Positions 35,961 to 49,975 are shown, counted from the first letter of the stretch. The stretch: 64,000 nucleotides of DNA from Pempheris klunzingeri (GCF_042242105.1 NC_092012.1:9392970-9456969); one strand, 5' to 3'. A program made the numbers and translations. The notes: generated by a model from the letters alone, not told the origin.

Positions 35961-37526
35961 CTTTTTTATTTATTCTTTCTTTATTTAGACCCTGGACTCT
36001 TTTGCCAAGTGATTAGATGAAATGGAGCTCCACAATAAGTCTTTTAAAGTGGGAGTTGGTGAGGGAGGATCGATAGTTTTTATTTGCCGTATAAGGTCAG
36101 TACAGGTTGGGTGTTGTGAGTTCTTTTAAAGGCATCACAACTCTTTCCCCTACAGCGATGCGCGCTTGTGCTGAAACGGCTAAAAAAAAAAAAAGTGGCT
36201 TAAACCAGCAGCTAGAACAAGATCTTCAGCTGTAAAGTCAAACAGCCTGGACAGATCTATTTTACCTAAATCACACAGAACAGCACAAAGTCACAGATTC
36301 CTTCATTTTTGTCCTTCACTCTAAACTGAATTTCACAGTGCTGGAAAGATGCCTGTTGTTTCCCCTGCCAGAATGGATACACACTCTAAAGATGCCTGCA
36401 TTTTTTTTTGTGTGACTTACCTTTTGTTAAAGGTTGTACTTTTCAGCCAAAGTTCAGCAAAGTAGAAAAGTACTTCAGTGATACAGTGAACATGTTTTAT
36501 ACTAATTTATACTAATTTCAAGTGTTGTTTTTAATGTTGCAAGAAATAAAAAGATCCAGTTATTCACATTCAGTATGGTATAATGGGTTATGGCTGTTGA
36601 GCAGATCCTCAAGGTGCTGGTTTGTAGCTCTTTTTCTGATAACTCAAAGCTCTGCTGTTTTTTATTCTCTTTATCTAATCAAGGACTGATTGGTGACACG
36701 TAGGATGCCCAGTAAATTAAATTACAGTTAATACCAGGAAACGGTACAGTGAGCCACCCATGGGGAATGAAACGAGCAATGGTGGTGAGATTTGATAAAT
36801 GCATGTGGCCGTCAATCAGTGAGCAAAGGCAGGTACAGCGAGTATGTGATCTCTAGTGATCTGCCCAACGTTTTCTCTCTTGATATCAATTCTAATACTT
36901 GAACTTTGGTTATCTGATTATATCAGATAACAATCAGTATTGGCCCTCTCCGTTTCCCAGATCTAAAATCTGTGTACATCACTGTGTGGAACAGGGATTG
37001 CCGTGGCACTCGAGCCAACAGACTGAGTGAAACTGCTTTTAAAGTTTGATGGGTCACATCATGGCCGACAACTGATCTGCATAATAATGACACTATTGGC
37101 ACTGATACAGATCTGACGTATCCAATCGGTGCGTCCCTACTGGTATTGTATTTTGACTTTAGCACACTTGTTCCTTTTGTTTCTCTTAATTATTCCTGTC
37201 TGTGTGCGCTTCAAACCGTCTAACTGGTAAAATGCTAAAGAGAAAACATAAAAAATCTTTGTCGCTTTGTAGGGTTGTGACAGCATACTCAAAAATAATG
37301 GTCACCATATTGTTAAAATGACATGAAGCAAGGAAAGAAATCTACCCATTTTTTTATGCCTCTTCATGCCCAGATTAGAATTTAATATCACAAACAGTTC
37401 AATCATTTGTGTTGTTTAATTCACACAGATTTGTGTCAGTCCAACAGTTTGCATTTCCTTCATATGGCTACTTTATGGTGGCTGACAGCTCAACACGCTG
37501 TAATTCAAGAAACACAAGTAAATAAA
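35961..37526. other. Intergenic DNA, no gene seen
   Basis: No coding potential. From about 36870 to 37140 there is text of a worn interspersed repeat (CTGATACAGATCTG, ATCGGTGCGTCCCTAC), family unknown. Confidence 0.4.
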
Positions 37527-37615
37527 TCAGAATCACAATCAGCTTTTTTGGTCAAGTATGTTTAATCATAAAAGGAATTTGACTCTGGTTTCTTGTGCAT
37601 CCGAGTGGGTTTATG
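37524..37615. repeat. Teleost interspersed repeat fragment
   Basis: AATCAGAATCACAATCAGC, then TTGGTCAAGTATGTTTAATC and AAAGGAATTTGACTCTGG. This is a degraded copy of the common fish repeat with TTGGCCAAGTATGTTT and GGAATTTGACTCCGG landmarks. Confidence 0.65.
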
Positions 37616-37859
37616 AGTATCAGGAAGATGCACTTAGACATAAAGATGAAGAAAACATCTTCATGGCATTTGGGGAAAATGAATAAAATGGGCACACTAA
37701 GAATGGTGAATGTGCAGCATTGGCTTTTGTATCTGTGGCACAGAAATTATTCACATTGCATTTTTTTGTATACATTTTGCATTTTTGCATTACATTTTTA
37801 TATTATGTATTTTTTTTCCCCCAAATGCTGCCTATGTGCTGCAAAATTTGCTCGTGTTT

Positions 37860-38235
37860 CCTTAATTTGCAGTGCGTTGAGAGTTATGTGTCTCTCGGCC
37901 ACTGTGGAAATGCTACTGAAGTGGCCCCTATTCTGCCAATTAAAGAAAGAAACGTGACCCAACAGATTAGTTTTAATTACAGGCCTATAACCTTTGCTAA
38001 GCGTGGCAAAAGGCAAAAGGAGCAGTTCATCAGCACTGATTAAGAGGATGGGATGACAAGATAATCCAGAGGTGGCGCGGTCATTAACGGTGGCTCAAGA
38101 AGAGCAAATTAGCTGATTAAACACGTTCCCGCCCAGCCAATGCCAAGCAGGCAGCAGGGAGGGGCTTCATGAGTGATGGATGAGGAGGCGTGGAGGAAGT
38201 GTTTATGTCGCTTGCCAGTAGAGTTGTCACTGAAT
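37860..38235. promoter_or_regulatory. Candidate conserved noncoding element
   Basis: Unique stretch with CCAATTAAAG, GTTTTAATTACAGG, CTGATTAAGAGG, GATAATCC and AGCTGATTAAAC motifs and no repeats. The inference is from texture only. Confidence 0.25.
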
Positions 38236-38365
38236 GAGTGAAGTGTCTTCATCAATTTGGAGCCATTACCATGTCAAAAGGAGAGGATGGTGCTTGAAGG
38301 AGGGGAGCAGATTGGGGGAGGAGAGAGGCAGAAAGGCCATCTGCATACTACAAGCTTATTTATTT

Positions 38366-38399
38366 TCACACATACACACACACACACACACCCACACAC
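38366..38399. repeat. (CA)n microsatellite
   Basis: Dinucleotide run with two interruptions (CATACA and CACCCACA). Confidence 0.9.
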
Positions 38400-40162
38400 T
38401 TCTCAGTGCTCCTGTCCCTCCCCCCCGCCCGGGCAGGCCTGTTTACCGTAAGGCTGTTTAATTTTCCTGAAATAGGGCTGTGACAGCTGTGTCATGCTGA
38501 TGAGAAGGTGTAGAGAGAGAGTGGCAGCCTGTCACATCTCATCTATCTCAGCTCTGATGCAGCTGAACAACCTCCTCCTCCTTTTCTTCTGTCTTCACCT
38601 CCTTGTGTCTCTTCACTCCTTCTTCTGAGGTGTCAAACCTTTTTCCTTTCGATAAACGCAACAGTCCCAGTCTGTTAAACTGGTGTGTGTGTGTGTGTGT
38701 GTAGGGGAGGGGAGTTGATTGACGTCGGAAAAGGACAAAAGTAATAACTTGGAGCTGTTTTTTATTTCACCTCCATTGATTGTTATAGGTCTCTTTATCA
38801 TCTGACCCTGCTCAATTATGCCAATTGGATAGTGCAGTGACACTGTGAGGTTGTGGGGAAAGTAAGATGAAACACAAAGTGAGAGGGGGATTAAAGCGCG
38901 TGCATGTGTGTGTGTGTTTGAGAAAGGTGGAGTAAAGATGAAGTAGATGAGTGTAGAAATAGCAGGGAGGTGGAATATGCATCACTTAGGATGTATTGCT
39001 TTGCAGAGAAAAGGACAACAATTTAAATGTTAGTGATGTCATTTCCACCTGTCAGTCATGTCGCGGTGCGATAAATGTGGAGCCATTACATAAATGAGAT
39101 GTTGACGTGACCCTCTGTATGCATGAATGCATGCAGACACTTGGACACACTGGTATCTCCTCAGTTTTATGTAAATAGAACACAAATCCAGCAAATGACC
39201 TGAATCCAGCGTGTTTGATGGTACAAGAAACACTTTTGTCGGTTGCATTCATTGGATAGAAGAAGAAGAAAAACTCCTTTAAAAAAAAAAAAAGCCTTAA
39301 AACTGGGGCCTGAATGATAGATGCATGTAGACCAAAGCAGTTTTTTAATAGGTTGTGCTACCCTACAAGTATTAATGCTAGTTTACATATTTGCTACCCT
39401 TCCCTCTGCCATAATCATTAGCTGGTATTAAACATAATACCTGCTGCTGGCAGTCCTGAAGAGTTTTTCTCTGCACACGACACTCCACATAATGTCCAGT
39501 ACTGGCAAGAGCTGATGCAGTGAAAGCATTTGTGGTAGCGAAAGTGTAGTAGGAGAGAGTTTTTGAGGGCAAGGGGGATGGCTGCAAGGCACAATGGGGT
39601 GGTTGTGTGTTGCACTGTAGGATTCTGAAGAAATTAATTAACTGTTTTTATTCTTTCCAATCACATTTATTGGCTTTTGTTCATTTCACCTCCTCAAACT
39701 CAACGTTCTCATTCAAAGGAAGAACTTGCTTAACATTAAATGTAGATATGTAATTACAAAGGAAGAAAAATAAGCAAATAAATGTAAAATTCTGTTGAAA
39801 AAATTTTAATGGAAGTAAAATTAAATATAAGATGTACCGTGTGTCTCAGAAGGACAATACACACCAAAAGTAACAATTATCCACTTTGGTTATCACCCTG
39901 TTTTCTCAGCCATGTTGAATAGTCTTGCTGTAACACAAGTCAGTCTTGACTTGACAACAGTAGCACTGATCCTCTTTTGATCATCAACATTTACCTTTTA
40001 ATAGTCATAATTTGTAAGGAAAGTACCTGTGCCATTTAAAAATGTTCACCTTTATTAGTAAGTGCCAAATGTCAAACGTCCTTAATGCGTTCACTACAGT
40101 TAGATCTTTGAATATTTTTTAAATTGATTCAAATAAATTTGAATTGTTATGCTGCAGACAGA

Positions 40163-40165
<3 letters not shown>
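38400..40165. other. Intergenic DNA, no gene seen
   Basis: It contains a (GT)n run at 38682-38702 and two short ORF pairs (39039-39252 and 39378-39615, minus) with no domain or splice context. Nothing else is recognisable. Confidence 0.4.
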
Positions 40166-40209
<44 letters not shown>

Positions 40210-40223
40210 CACACACACACACA
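40166..40223. repeat. Compound (AT)n(AC)n microsatellite
   Basis: About 17 AT units pass into ATACATATACACACACAC. Confidence 0.95.
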
Positions 40224-40544
40224 AAACCTAAACCTTTGTTAATTACTTTGCAACACATGAAACAGTAGTTTTTGCATTACGTTTAATAGAGTTCTCAGGA
40301 ATATTTCTATTAAAAGGAGTGGCATTTAACAAGTGTAGTGTAAGTCCCGTACAGTCATTTATACAGTAACAGTGTTACTAGTTGAGGTTTGGGCCAGAGG
40401 ACATGTCTTTTCCTAATCCTCCATACAGATGGTTATCTGACAGTTTTGCTTCCTGGAAACTTTAAAACATGCTATTAATTAACACAATTATTATTTTTTT
40501 TTTTATCATTGTTGAACATCAGTGATGTGTGCGTAGAAGTACAT

Positions 40545-40550
<6 letters not shown>

Positions 40551-40592
<42 letters not shown>
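40551..40592. repeat. (GT)n microsatellite
   Basis: Twenty-one uninterrupted GT units, preceded by an imperfect portion from about 40540. Confidence 0.95.
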
Positions 40593-40594
<2 letters not shown>

Positions 40595-41247
40595 GCTGGA
40601 CTGGATTTCTTCAAATTTGTGCAAATTTCCGTGGACACACTAATGCATGTACCTGCAGCAACATGCGGACATGTAAGTTCATGTGTAACCTTCACAAACA
40701 GTGGATGGAGCCGCTGTGACTACGCCTAAGCCTGGAACTGTATTAATGATGCCAGCCGCTTTGATGCTGTCAGCCGGACAGATTACCCTGCTCTTAACCC
40801 TCTTTTGAACCCAGCGTGCCACACAAAAGCCAGCTGTGAGCCTTCATACCAGTGCAAACACATTAATGCCACTTTTATTCACTGTCATTACTTCACAAGT
40901 GAAGGAAGGACACATTTATTTTGAGTCAGCATTAAGGCCATATGTCACACTGAAAACTGGCTGGATTAGCAAAGGTCAATAGCTCAGTGAAGGCATAAAT
41001 AGTTGAATGGGGAAAAGCATCATCATCATATTTAAATCAGCTCAACGGCCCTGGGAAAGCAAATACAGTTATAACAATGAAAAACTCAATTTGAACAATG
41101 AGGGAAGAGTATTACACGGTTAAATGCATTTATTTAATTCAATTCGAATAGATTAATTTGCTGCTTTGTGGAGCGCAGTTTGTAAGTGCAACAGAGGAGC
41201 AGATCCAGATCACCACATTGCAATATTCTTATATGGTATCAGACACA

Positions 41248-41333
41248 GGCAGCATGGGGGCGCAGCGGTTAGCACTGTTGCCTCATAGTCTGAAGACATG
41301 CAGGTAAATTGGTGACTCTAAATTGACTAGAAA
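41248..41333 (+). repeat. SINE-like repeat, internally deleted copy
   Basis: It starts GGCAGCATGGGGGCGCAGCG with GTTAGCACTGTTGCCTCA, the head of a very common fish repeat. It then jumps directly to the tail AAGACATGCAGGTAAATTGG and GTGACTCTAAATTGAC. The usual middle (anchor and cloning-style text between head and tail) is missing, so this is a deletion derivative. Confidence 0.7.
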
Positions 41334-44009
41334 TGTTCATGCACTTGCTATGTGCTATGTAATAAAACTGAGCAGTGAGTGACAAAAATGTAGTGTGTAT
41401 AACTAAATTAGCGATTTAATCAGAAATCAGAAATTTATGATTTAAAAATTGTATGAATCTTATTCGTGACTTTAAAGATTTTCACAGAAAACTGTTCTCG
41501 TGTGTCACTTTGCAGTTTGCAGAGCTGAGGTGGGAGACGCACGCTGCAGGGGGGAGGCTGGGTTGGAAGGTCAGTGTCTCTCCTGCCAGAGGAGGGGAGG
41601 AGGGTGTCTGTGTAGGTGCGGGTGGGTAGGTGGAGGGGGGGGGTTATTTCATTAGAGCGAGTGCCTGCATCCCCCTCTGGTCTCCTGCTCCATATTACTA
41701 CTTGCTGCCAAGGGTTAACTGGCCTGATAAATGGGATCAGTCACACTTGTATGCGCACACACGTGCACACCTGTGTTGTAGAAAAGGAAAGACTAAGGCC
41801 TGTGTGATACTAACAAAATGGGTGAAGATGCAGATAATGAAATAGGATGTAACCAACACACCCTGATACGCTACAAACGCACTGTAACAGCGACATCAGG
41901 TCTTATTCGTTAGCTGTCCTAAACGGCTGCTTGTTAAGTGCTCAATTGTGCTTATAAATTTGAAACTACTGTGTTTGATTAGAGGAGATGTCGAGCTGCG
42001 AGCTCTCTCTGTCTGTCTGGAGATATTCAGTATTACTGGAAGATTCATGCCATTCATTTGTTCATCTATCCAACTTTTAGCCATGTTAGTGCATGACTTC
42101 AGCTGTGGAAGAGTTGGCCAGTCGGTCGCTGAAACCAAAAACCATTGAATGGATTTCTGTTACATTTTGTACAGACATTCATGGTCCCCAGATGATTCAT
42201 CCGACTTTTGTTGATCGCCTGTTTTTTTTCCCTCTCTGCTAGCATGGCTGTAGACTCTTAAAACATGTTGCACTACTCTTCTCCAATCAATGGAGAAGAC
42301 TGCTAGCTAAACAACTGCAAGACTCTATACCCATGCTAGTGGAGAGGACAAAATCAGGTTTAAAAGCATTTTGTCGCATGGTTTACTAGAAGAGGTTAGA
42401 TGAGAGTTTTAATCTCTCAGGACTTGAACTGAACTGAACTGCTGAACTGTTTAATATAACACAGACCACAGTGAATTAAAAAGAGAAAGTGTATCAAACG
42501 TAAGTATGTGAGTTCACCTGAGTGTAGTGTGTTCACTGTATGTCTTTACCGCCGTGAACATCAGCGTGTCCAAAGAAGAAATGATAAAAATGCCCTTTTT
42601 CTGTCAAATTCCAGACTAGTTGTCTTCTAGTTTGGTGACTTTCATAAGGTCACTTTCTGAGAGCGTACTTCTGTGTGAACACAGCACAGTGAAGGAAAGT
42701 AGGTTGGGTGATACGCCACCAGTGCATGTTTTTTCATAAATCTTCAGTCTTAATCAAAGCGGCGACCGTGTCCATTAATAACACAGTGTGGTTGGCCTGA
42801 TGACAGAACACAATGCACCTAATGGAACAATTTATTTCCATAATGCTGCATTGTCAGGGCAAGCACACAGCCTCTGGGAGGGGGAACAGAGGAGAGCACA
42901 GGAGAGGGAGCCAGTGCAAGAGAACAAAGAGGACAATGAAGGACATTAAAGGCAAATTCAGAGAGTTTTTGAAAATATTAGTGGTCACATCCATAGTAAT
43001 ATTAAACTTGAAAAAAAAAAACGAAAACAAAGGAAATTCTTCTCTGTCATCTTTCTTCCCTCTCAATCCGAAACGTACATTTCTAAAAGGGAACCATAAA
43101 ACAATAAACCAAACTAGTTGTGGTCTCTAAGTGGCAGCCATCCTCTAATTACAACACTGCAATTGCTCAACAGCAACTTAGCCCAACATTTAATGACATT
43201 TTCACCTCAGACAGTTAGCTGTGGGGCAAACACCAAAACGTCCATCCTACCACACGGTACATTCTCAGGCCAGGGTAAAACACCTGTTGACCCTCAGGGT
43301 TCACTCCTAAGCTTTCTTTAAATAAGATGATTAATATCCCATTGAACACTGCTGCTGTCAAATATGTAGTATGTGGTCAACCTCTGACCACATCTAGCAT
43401 CGCTTTTGGGTGTGGCAGGGTGGTGTCACGGTACTACATCTCTGCAGCAAGGTGAGAAGATGGACCATTGGAGTTTAGCCACAAAAAAAAAAAAGAACGC
43501 ATACACACACATTTAGTTGGTGTTAAGGTGGTCTTTAACTCAACAACAACAACTTAAAATTTAACAACAAATAGGTAGTTTGTTCTAGTCCACAAGGGGA
43601 CGTCATGTCGTCATGGTTACATTAGAAACAGTGTCAGGTTAAGGTTAAGGAACTCAAACTACTTCGTGATAGGAAACGATGTTTGGAAGCAAATGTCTTG
43701 GGGCATTTGTTGACTGATTCTGTCTTTTTTTTTTGGAGGACAGTCTCCTTCAACTACATTTACTGACGTGCTTTGATTGCTGCTCCTAATACAGCATAAA
43801 GAGAGCCAGGACACAGATGTCACCAGTTCACTGACCCTGGCATAATGATAGAGCTGTGTTTTAGCGGTTGAATTATAGTCTGGTCTCTCCAGGAGAGCTT
43901 TAAAGATTTGAGTGAAATAGAGTAAGGAAGTCTGCAAAGCAGGTCACGGTAGATGTTGTGATAAGTGACTGAAGTTTTGTGTTGGGCGCAGTGTGAGACA
44001 GAGCAGGAG
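41334..44009. other. Intergenic DNA, no gene seen
   Basis: GC-richer patch at 41520-41760 with G runs; otherwise AT-rich. The segment 42735-42860 has TAATGGAACAATTTATTTCC and CATTAATAAC motifs and could be part of the regulatory landscape. ORFs at 42813, 41616 and 43659 lack domains. Confidence 0.4.
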
Positions 44010-44235
44010 ACAAATCACTTAGTGAGTGCTTCATCATCTCAGCTTGTCAGAGCCTCTGACAGAACGGCCAATTATGGAATTGCTAATTCCTCAGTTAGCT
44101 CACTCTGAGTCTGTCCCAGCTTGGCACACCTGGAACATTTCCTGAAACTCAACACGTCAGTCCGCCAGGAGCAAACAGAATATCACAAATGGCGCTAATC
44201 TCATGAGGATATTTGAACAAAACCAAATGTCAATA
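44010..44235. promoter_or_regulatory. Candidate conserved noncoding element
   Basis: Unique stretch with GGCCAATTATGG, TTGCTAATTCCTCAGTTAGC and GGCGCTAATCTCATGAGG. No repeat or ORF. Texture only. Confidence 0.25.
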
Positions 44236-44546
44236 AACACAAGATTTAGCTATATAAACATGGTAGGTGTATAATTTGGTTTCCTGGAATCATTTCAGGG
44301 CTTGTGGGAAAAGGATGTCAGCTTAACTTAAATGGCAGTTTTGTAAACAAATGTTACAAATTGCTTTACAGCACAAATACAAGAAAAGGCAGTAAAAAAC
44401 CCCAAGAGAAAAACATGCACAATGTCAAAGGCTGAATTCACTTTGAACCATAAAATGAATAATAAACGAGTGGTGGAAGAAGATGCTGAATAAGGATAAG
44501 ATTACGCAAGAAGACACACTTTCGCTCATAGGAGATAAAAAAAAAA

Positions 44547-44557
44547 GTATATATATA

Positions 44558-44597
<40 letters not shown>

Positions 44598-44657
44598 CAT
44601 ATACATGTATATATATATGTATGTGTGTGTGTGTATACATATACATATATATGTATG

Positions 44658-44700
<43 letters not shown>

Positions 44701-44788
44701 GTATACATATATGTGTATATATATATATGTATATGTATGTGTGTGTGTGTATATATATATACATGTATATATATACATACATATATAT
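44547..44788. repeat. 242-bp alternating purine-pyrimidine tract, (TA)n/(TG)n compound
   Basis: TA, TG and CA dinucleotides follow one another without a single break in purine-pyrimidine alternation. All Tyr/Ile/Cys/Val/His/Thr-rich ORFs over this stretch are by-products of the repeat. Confidence 0.97.
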
Positions 44789-47325
44789 CTTAACACGTGT
44801 AAATTGGAGAAAAGTGGAAGTATTGATTAAATATTACACACAAAGTGGAGGAAGCATGGAGTGTGGAGCATAGAGAGCCACATAAAAAGATCTCAGAATT
44901 AGATTAATGTTGCTCTAAAGGCAACGGTATGCTCAAAAGGAACTACTTTGTACAACATATCGTTCCTTCACGTGTTTGAGCCTGTTTCAAACTGCCACTC
45001 TCAAAGGAAGAGGGAAAGGACGGCCATGATAGTGTGGGGTAAGTGAAAGTAATTATTTAAATATGGGAATGGCTGGGATGTACATGTGAAAAGTTATGGA
45101 AACAGTTGGTTAAAGAATCAAAAAGTTAGAGAGACAAGTTCAAACTTGTTTGACAAGCATATATACTGGTGCCTTAAGAAAGAAAGGGACCTTAGATTGA
45201 CCTGGACACAGAGGGGACCTGTGGAGGGGGGGAAGGTCTTCAATCTATCCTAGAAAACCCTCTGAAAGGGACCAGATCCTCTGGTGCTAACTAATTTTTT
45301 GTTGTGTTGTGTAGAAAGCCAAGCTCTGATCAAGGAGGATTCAGATGTTGCAGATTCATTTTACTTGAGTTGTAATTTTACTGGAATTGTGCAGTATTTT
45401 GAGATGGATTTTAACTGGTATCTGTAAAATTCCAGCATAGAAACTGACTTTATGTCTTTATGTCTTGAAATTAATATGATTTTCTGAATATAACAATATG
45501 ACATGGATAACCTTTGTTATCATGGATATGGATAACCACAGAAAAGACTTAAGGTTTGACTGTTTGACACCTACAAAGCACATTTTTAATCCAATTTGCC
45601 CTCTAGTTACTTGTGACAGGCTGACTAAAAGTGATTTAGGCTACCTTAAAGATTGAGCACATGTAGTTTATCGGGAGGAGGGGCAGCTTATTCAAACCAA
45701 TTAGCACGCTGACAGAGAGGTATGACTTCCCTGACCTCTGTGCCCTTGTAAGGCATAAATAGAACAAATATAATGAACAAGGAGTGAAGAAAAGACAAGT
45801 GAACGAGGCAGAGACGATTGCATTTAAACCAGTTCAACTACAGAAGTGATTGATTTGAATGAAAACTTGTATGACTGGACACTATTAGTTATTAGAAAGT
45901 AACTGAAAGTCAAAAAAAAGGTTTTTCTCATCTTATCACCTGTAAAATGTGTTAAGATGAAGCTAAATTAATAGAAATCTGTCTGTTGGTGCTCTGTGAG
46001 GGTATCTTCGGTTTTGTCACTTCATCAGAGCTCTGTTGCCGAAGGAGCAAGACTGACCACCCTTTGTCACACCTCGGATGACGTTTTGATCAATTGAAAG
46101 CCATTAAAATACACCACGATGCTGTGATTTACCCCTGCCATAACTTCATAGATTGACAAATCTTAACAGTGCTCCATTAGTCTATTGACAAAGTCAAGCG
46201 GCTGATCAATTTATTTCAATTTTTTGGAATATTGATTGCGTCTTAACAGAAATTACCTGATGGGAGGTGGCACTTCCAGCATCACCAGAAAGAGATTCAT
46301 TTACTTAAAAGATTACCGTGATGCATGGATTGAATTTGTTGCCTAATCTGCGTGCATGCTGTTCACAACAACTCCTAAAAGTAAGAGAAACATCTTAGAA
46401 TTTAATTTGGCAACATGAAAACACATCCTCTTCAGCTCTTGCTCTGAACTTCGTGAGCGTGTGGAGTGTTTGTGTTGGTGTGTGTATGATTAACTTTAAT
46501 GTGTGGGTCACGGTAACAACTACTATACTGTCAGGTCTGCACTGTTAGTCTGCGCTCAAAGTGAAATTAAAACAGGACGAGGATTCTCTCTGAGAAATCT
46601 ACTAAATGTGTGTATTAATGTTTGACAGATGTAATTTATTCTCTATAGTTAATGTGCAAAATGCTAACAGTGGCTGATTCGTGCTCTTTGTGTGTGTGAT
46701 TTTTTTTTTTAACATCAATGATAAGTCATGTTTTAGATCACCCTGTCAATCCTCAGAATCAGCACCAGTCAGTAATTTCTCTACGCAGAGCATTTGTTTT
46801 TATATCTTGTCCTCCATAAGTCAATAGTGGGTTAGTTGCTGCAAAATACAGAATAAATAAACAAAATAAGAAATCGGTAGTGTAAAAACCAGTGTAGATT
46901 CTTTATAAATACACCTCATAATGTACCGATAATAAGCCACCTCACTATCTCTACCAGACGCTGTGTCCTTTATTTCCAAACACCCACGTTTTTCCCACGT
47001 CCGTGGCATTAGATGCTGTTATCAATTATGTGTAGCAGCTTAGGTGAAGGCACACTGTCACCTTGGAATACCATGGATATGTTTAGACTTCACCATGAAC
47101 ACCAACCCTTCAGTACAGTTTTGCCTCTAAAAAAGTCGTTATTTCAACAATATCACCAGTGTGAAAGCAATAGAATTACTCGGTGCTGGTCAAAACAATG
47201 CAAAGCATAAATAATTAAAAATGAGTAAAAGGCGTGCTGCCAATTCAAAACTTCTTGCTGTTTTGTTATCATGTTTTCAGTGCCTGTTCTCTTTCACCGC
47301 TCATCTGTCCTTCTCTCCTCAGTAA
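44789..47325. other. Intergenic DNA, no gene seen
   Basis: AT-rich and without coding potential. Around 45650-46420 the text is unique, with scattered ATTA and CTTAAT cores (for example AGTGATTTAGGCTACC), and may include further regulatory DNA. Confidence 0.4.
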
Positions 47326-47329
47326 CCTT

Positions 47330-47500
47330 TGGTTAGTGTTAACGGGTTAATTGGGCAATAAGAACACATTACTCGAGTGCTAATGGCAGCAGGTGATATC
47401 CTTACAGCAGAATACACGCTATCATAAGCAATAAGCCTCATACCTTAAGTAGCACTTACATGCTGATGTAAATGCCACTTTAGACAGAAAAGTGTGGCTC
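47330..47500. promoter_or_regulatory. Candidate conserved noncoding element
   Basis: GGTTAATTGGGCAATAAG, GTGCTAATGGCAGCAGGTG (an E-box CAGGTG beside an ATTA-type core) and ATAAGCAATAAGCC. Unique, no ORF. Confidence 0.25.
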
Positions 47501-49789
47501 AGAGTGGACTGAAAGACGCTATTTGTAACACTTCTTTACAGTTGAAACTGAGTTGATCTGGGAAGTGGAGAACCAGATAGAGCAAACAACCAACGGGCGG
47601 AGATCTTCAAAGCGCTGAATGTCCTCATAAGTGGCCAGATAATGCATGGTGGAGGAGGACAGTGAGATAGCAGGGTGAAAGTAATGATGTGTTGTTGTGG
47701 CTGATAAGGTGTATTTATCTCCTATCTTGCCTTGTCTACGCACAATGGGGCCCTTGTACGGCTGATAGTAAAACACAGTACTGTTGGGTGGAAGGACCCA
47801 TTAAATGGCCATAAAACTGGCAGTGGACTGGATTATGTTGAAAGGAAGCTTTTGTTTCCCATGTGGAAAAAAGAAACCGGTGAGCTGGGAAGGAGATTGT
47901 CACAAGGTTGGAATTCCCCAATTTAGATGTCGAGCAGACTCTGAACCCGCGCTGTTTTATTTGGTCTTCGTCAATTGTGTTTTATCAAATGTGTCCACTT
48001 TAATAAGCTGCCACTTATTAGCTAAGATTATATCTGAAATATGCAAGGGAGCTATTCAGATCAGATAATTCAGTCATTAGATTAGCTGCAGCTCCAGTGT
48101 TATGCAATTATTTAGATGTCTTTATTGATAATTTGATCAAGAGTGGTGCTGACAATGTTACCTAACTTAAAAGCCAGACAGGGCACTAGTGAGGACACTG
48201 GTGCTCACAAGACCACAAGTTAAAACTGGGCAAATATTATTAACCTCGTATTATTGCATAGACTGTGTTTTGGTATATTAACTTTGTATGATGCCAAGAT
48301 AATATGTCCAGCATAATTAAACATTATCCTCAAGAAGTCCATTTAGGTTTGACACTGTCCCATAATTTTTGCCAAATATTGTCTTGCTGCAATACCAGCA
48401 ATTCAAAACACTTGGCACAGCAAACATAAAACCACAATCCAGAGTGGTCTGTAGTTTATGTGTCCATGTCATTGTTTTAGTGTATGTATGCTGTGTTGCA
48501 TTTGTTAGTGTGTGTGAGATTTTCTCATGTTCTAACTAAATGCATTTTGGTTTCCATGGCGGTTCAATGCTTACAGTGTGCATGAATGTAAGTGCATCAG
48601 TTCTTTTGGTAGCATTACTGACATACAGCTCAAGACATTTGCATATAATTTATGCATATATAATTTATTGCCTCAGCTGAGAATCGCTCATAAAGAAAAT
48701 TGTCCAGAAAAGCCAGTGGATCACTCCATTCTCAGCGCTCTCTCCCTCAGAGGAGAATCTCTTTACTTTTGGCGCCATGGTCCACAGGATTCTCCAAGAA
48801 CTGAAACGTATCCTGCTCCAGACTAGGTTACGTTTGCAACGCAAGTTAAAGGAAGTTAGTTAGTTAGAGTTTCCAGTTAGAGGAACTCGGGCCAGCTTTA
48901 GGCCTGCAGCACCCTTTCTAGTGTCGGACATCACACCTTTTGCATAATACTATATTCACGCAATGTGCGCAGAATGCGAAGAACAGGAAAACATCCCATT
49001 ATTCTGACTGGGGTGCTTCCAGGCGTTATTCTAAGATGGTTACCCCCACTGCTAACTTTGCTGTCATAACAGATAAACAGGCTTATTACCTACTCGTTGT
49101 TTTATGCATATGGAGTAGTTCATAAATTGATGAAAACAAGATACAAACAAACTACAGCTTCTTTTAAAATTAGCTGAACGGCGTCCATTAGTGTAGTTAT
49201 TTATTAGATTTTATTGAATGACACAGTTTGCTGTTGTATTTGCCAAATGGGAGAAGCAGTGATGTAGCCATCAGAAATCCCTGATAGCTCTAACTCTGAA
49301 TTGCAACTCAGAGGCTAACGTGAATGTTTTTTTTTTACTATTTGGCTGCTCATAATTAAGTCTGAGCAATGTGATGTGAAAGTGGCACATGTCTGTTTGC
49401 TGGCACAGTGTTTTGTCATTAATGCAACTGAATAATTGAAGAATACTCACTGTAGTGGCCTCTGTGGTTGCATTCATCAGGGGAAACGACACAACATTGG
49501 GAAAAGAGATTTCTTCATTGCTTTCGAAGTAGCTCTTCCTGGGCAACTGAGAAATAAAGGGGCAACTTTACAAAACGAACATTCAACTCAAGCAAATTAC
49601 ATGATTTCCAGGCTCAGCAAACAACTGCATTTCTGTCCACCAGCAGCTCCTGAAAGTGCTGAGAGAGAGAGGAGCAGGACGGGGTCGGACAGACAAAAGC
49701 AGATTCACACCCAGTGGGCTAGATGTCGTATGGCAAAGCTCAATATTGGTTAATTAATGATGGGGACAAGGTACAGAGACTGAGAAGTG

Positions 49790-49975
49790 AAGCAAAACTA
49801 ATAAATTACCTTTATCTCCTTAATGAGACAACATTAATTTTGGTCTCAAGGTCTGGCAGTAAGCGAGCTGATTTATGACCTTCCTTTAACATTGTAGGAA
49901 TTAGTCTAATTACCAGGGGTATAGAGAGCTGATTTTCACTTCACAGGAAGCCCATTGTGCACCAGAATCATTTAT
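49790..49975. promoter_or_regulatory. Candidate conserved noncoding element
   Basis: AATAAATTACC, CCTTAATGAGAC, ACATTAATTTTGG, TTAGTCTAATTACCAGG and GAGCTGATTTTC within 190 bases of unique sequence. Confidence 0.25.

Noticed and set aside
41248..41333. Possible tRNA gene
   Set aside because: The head has a B-box-like look, but no cloverleaf forms and the text matches an interspersed fish repeat.
44425..44873. Overlapping Tyr/Ile/Cys/Val- and His/Thr-rich ORFs on both strands
   Set aside because: They are translations of the alternating TA/TG/CA tract, with no codon bias, domain or splice context.
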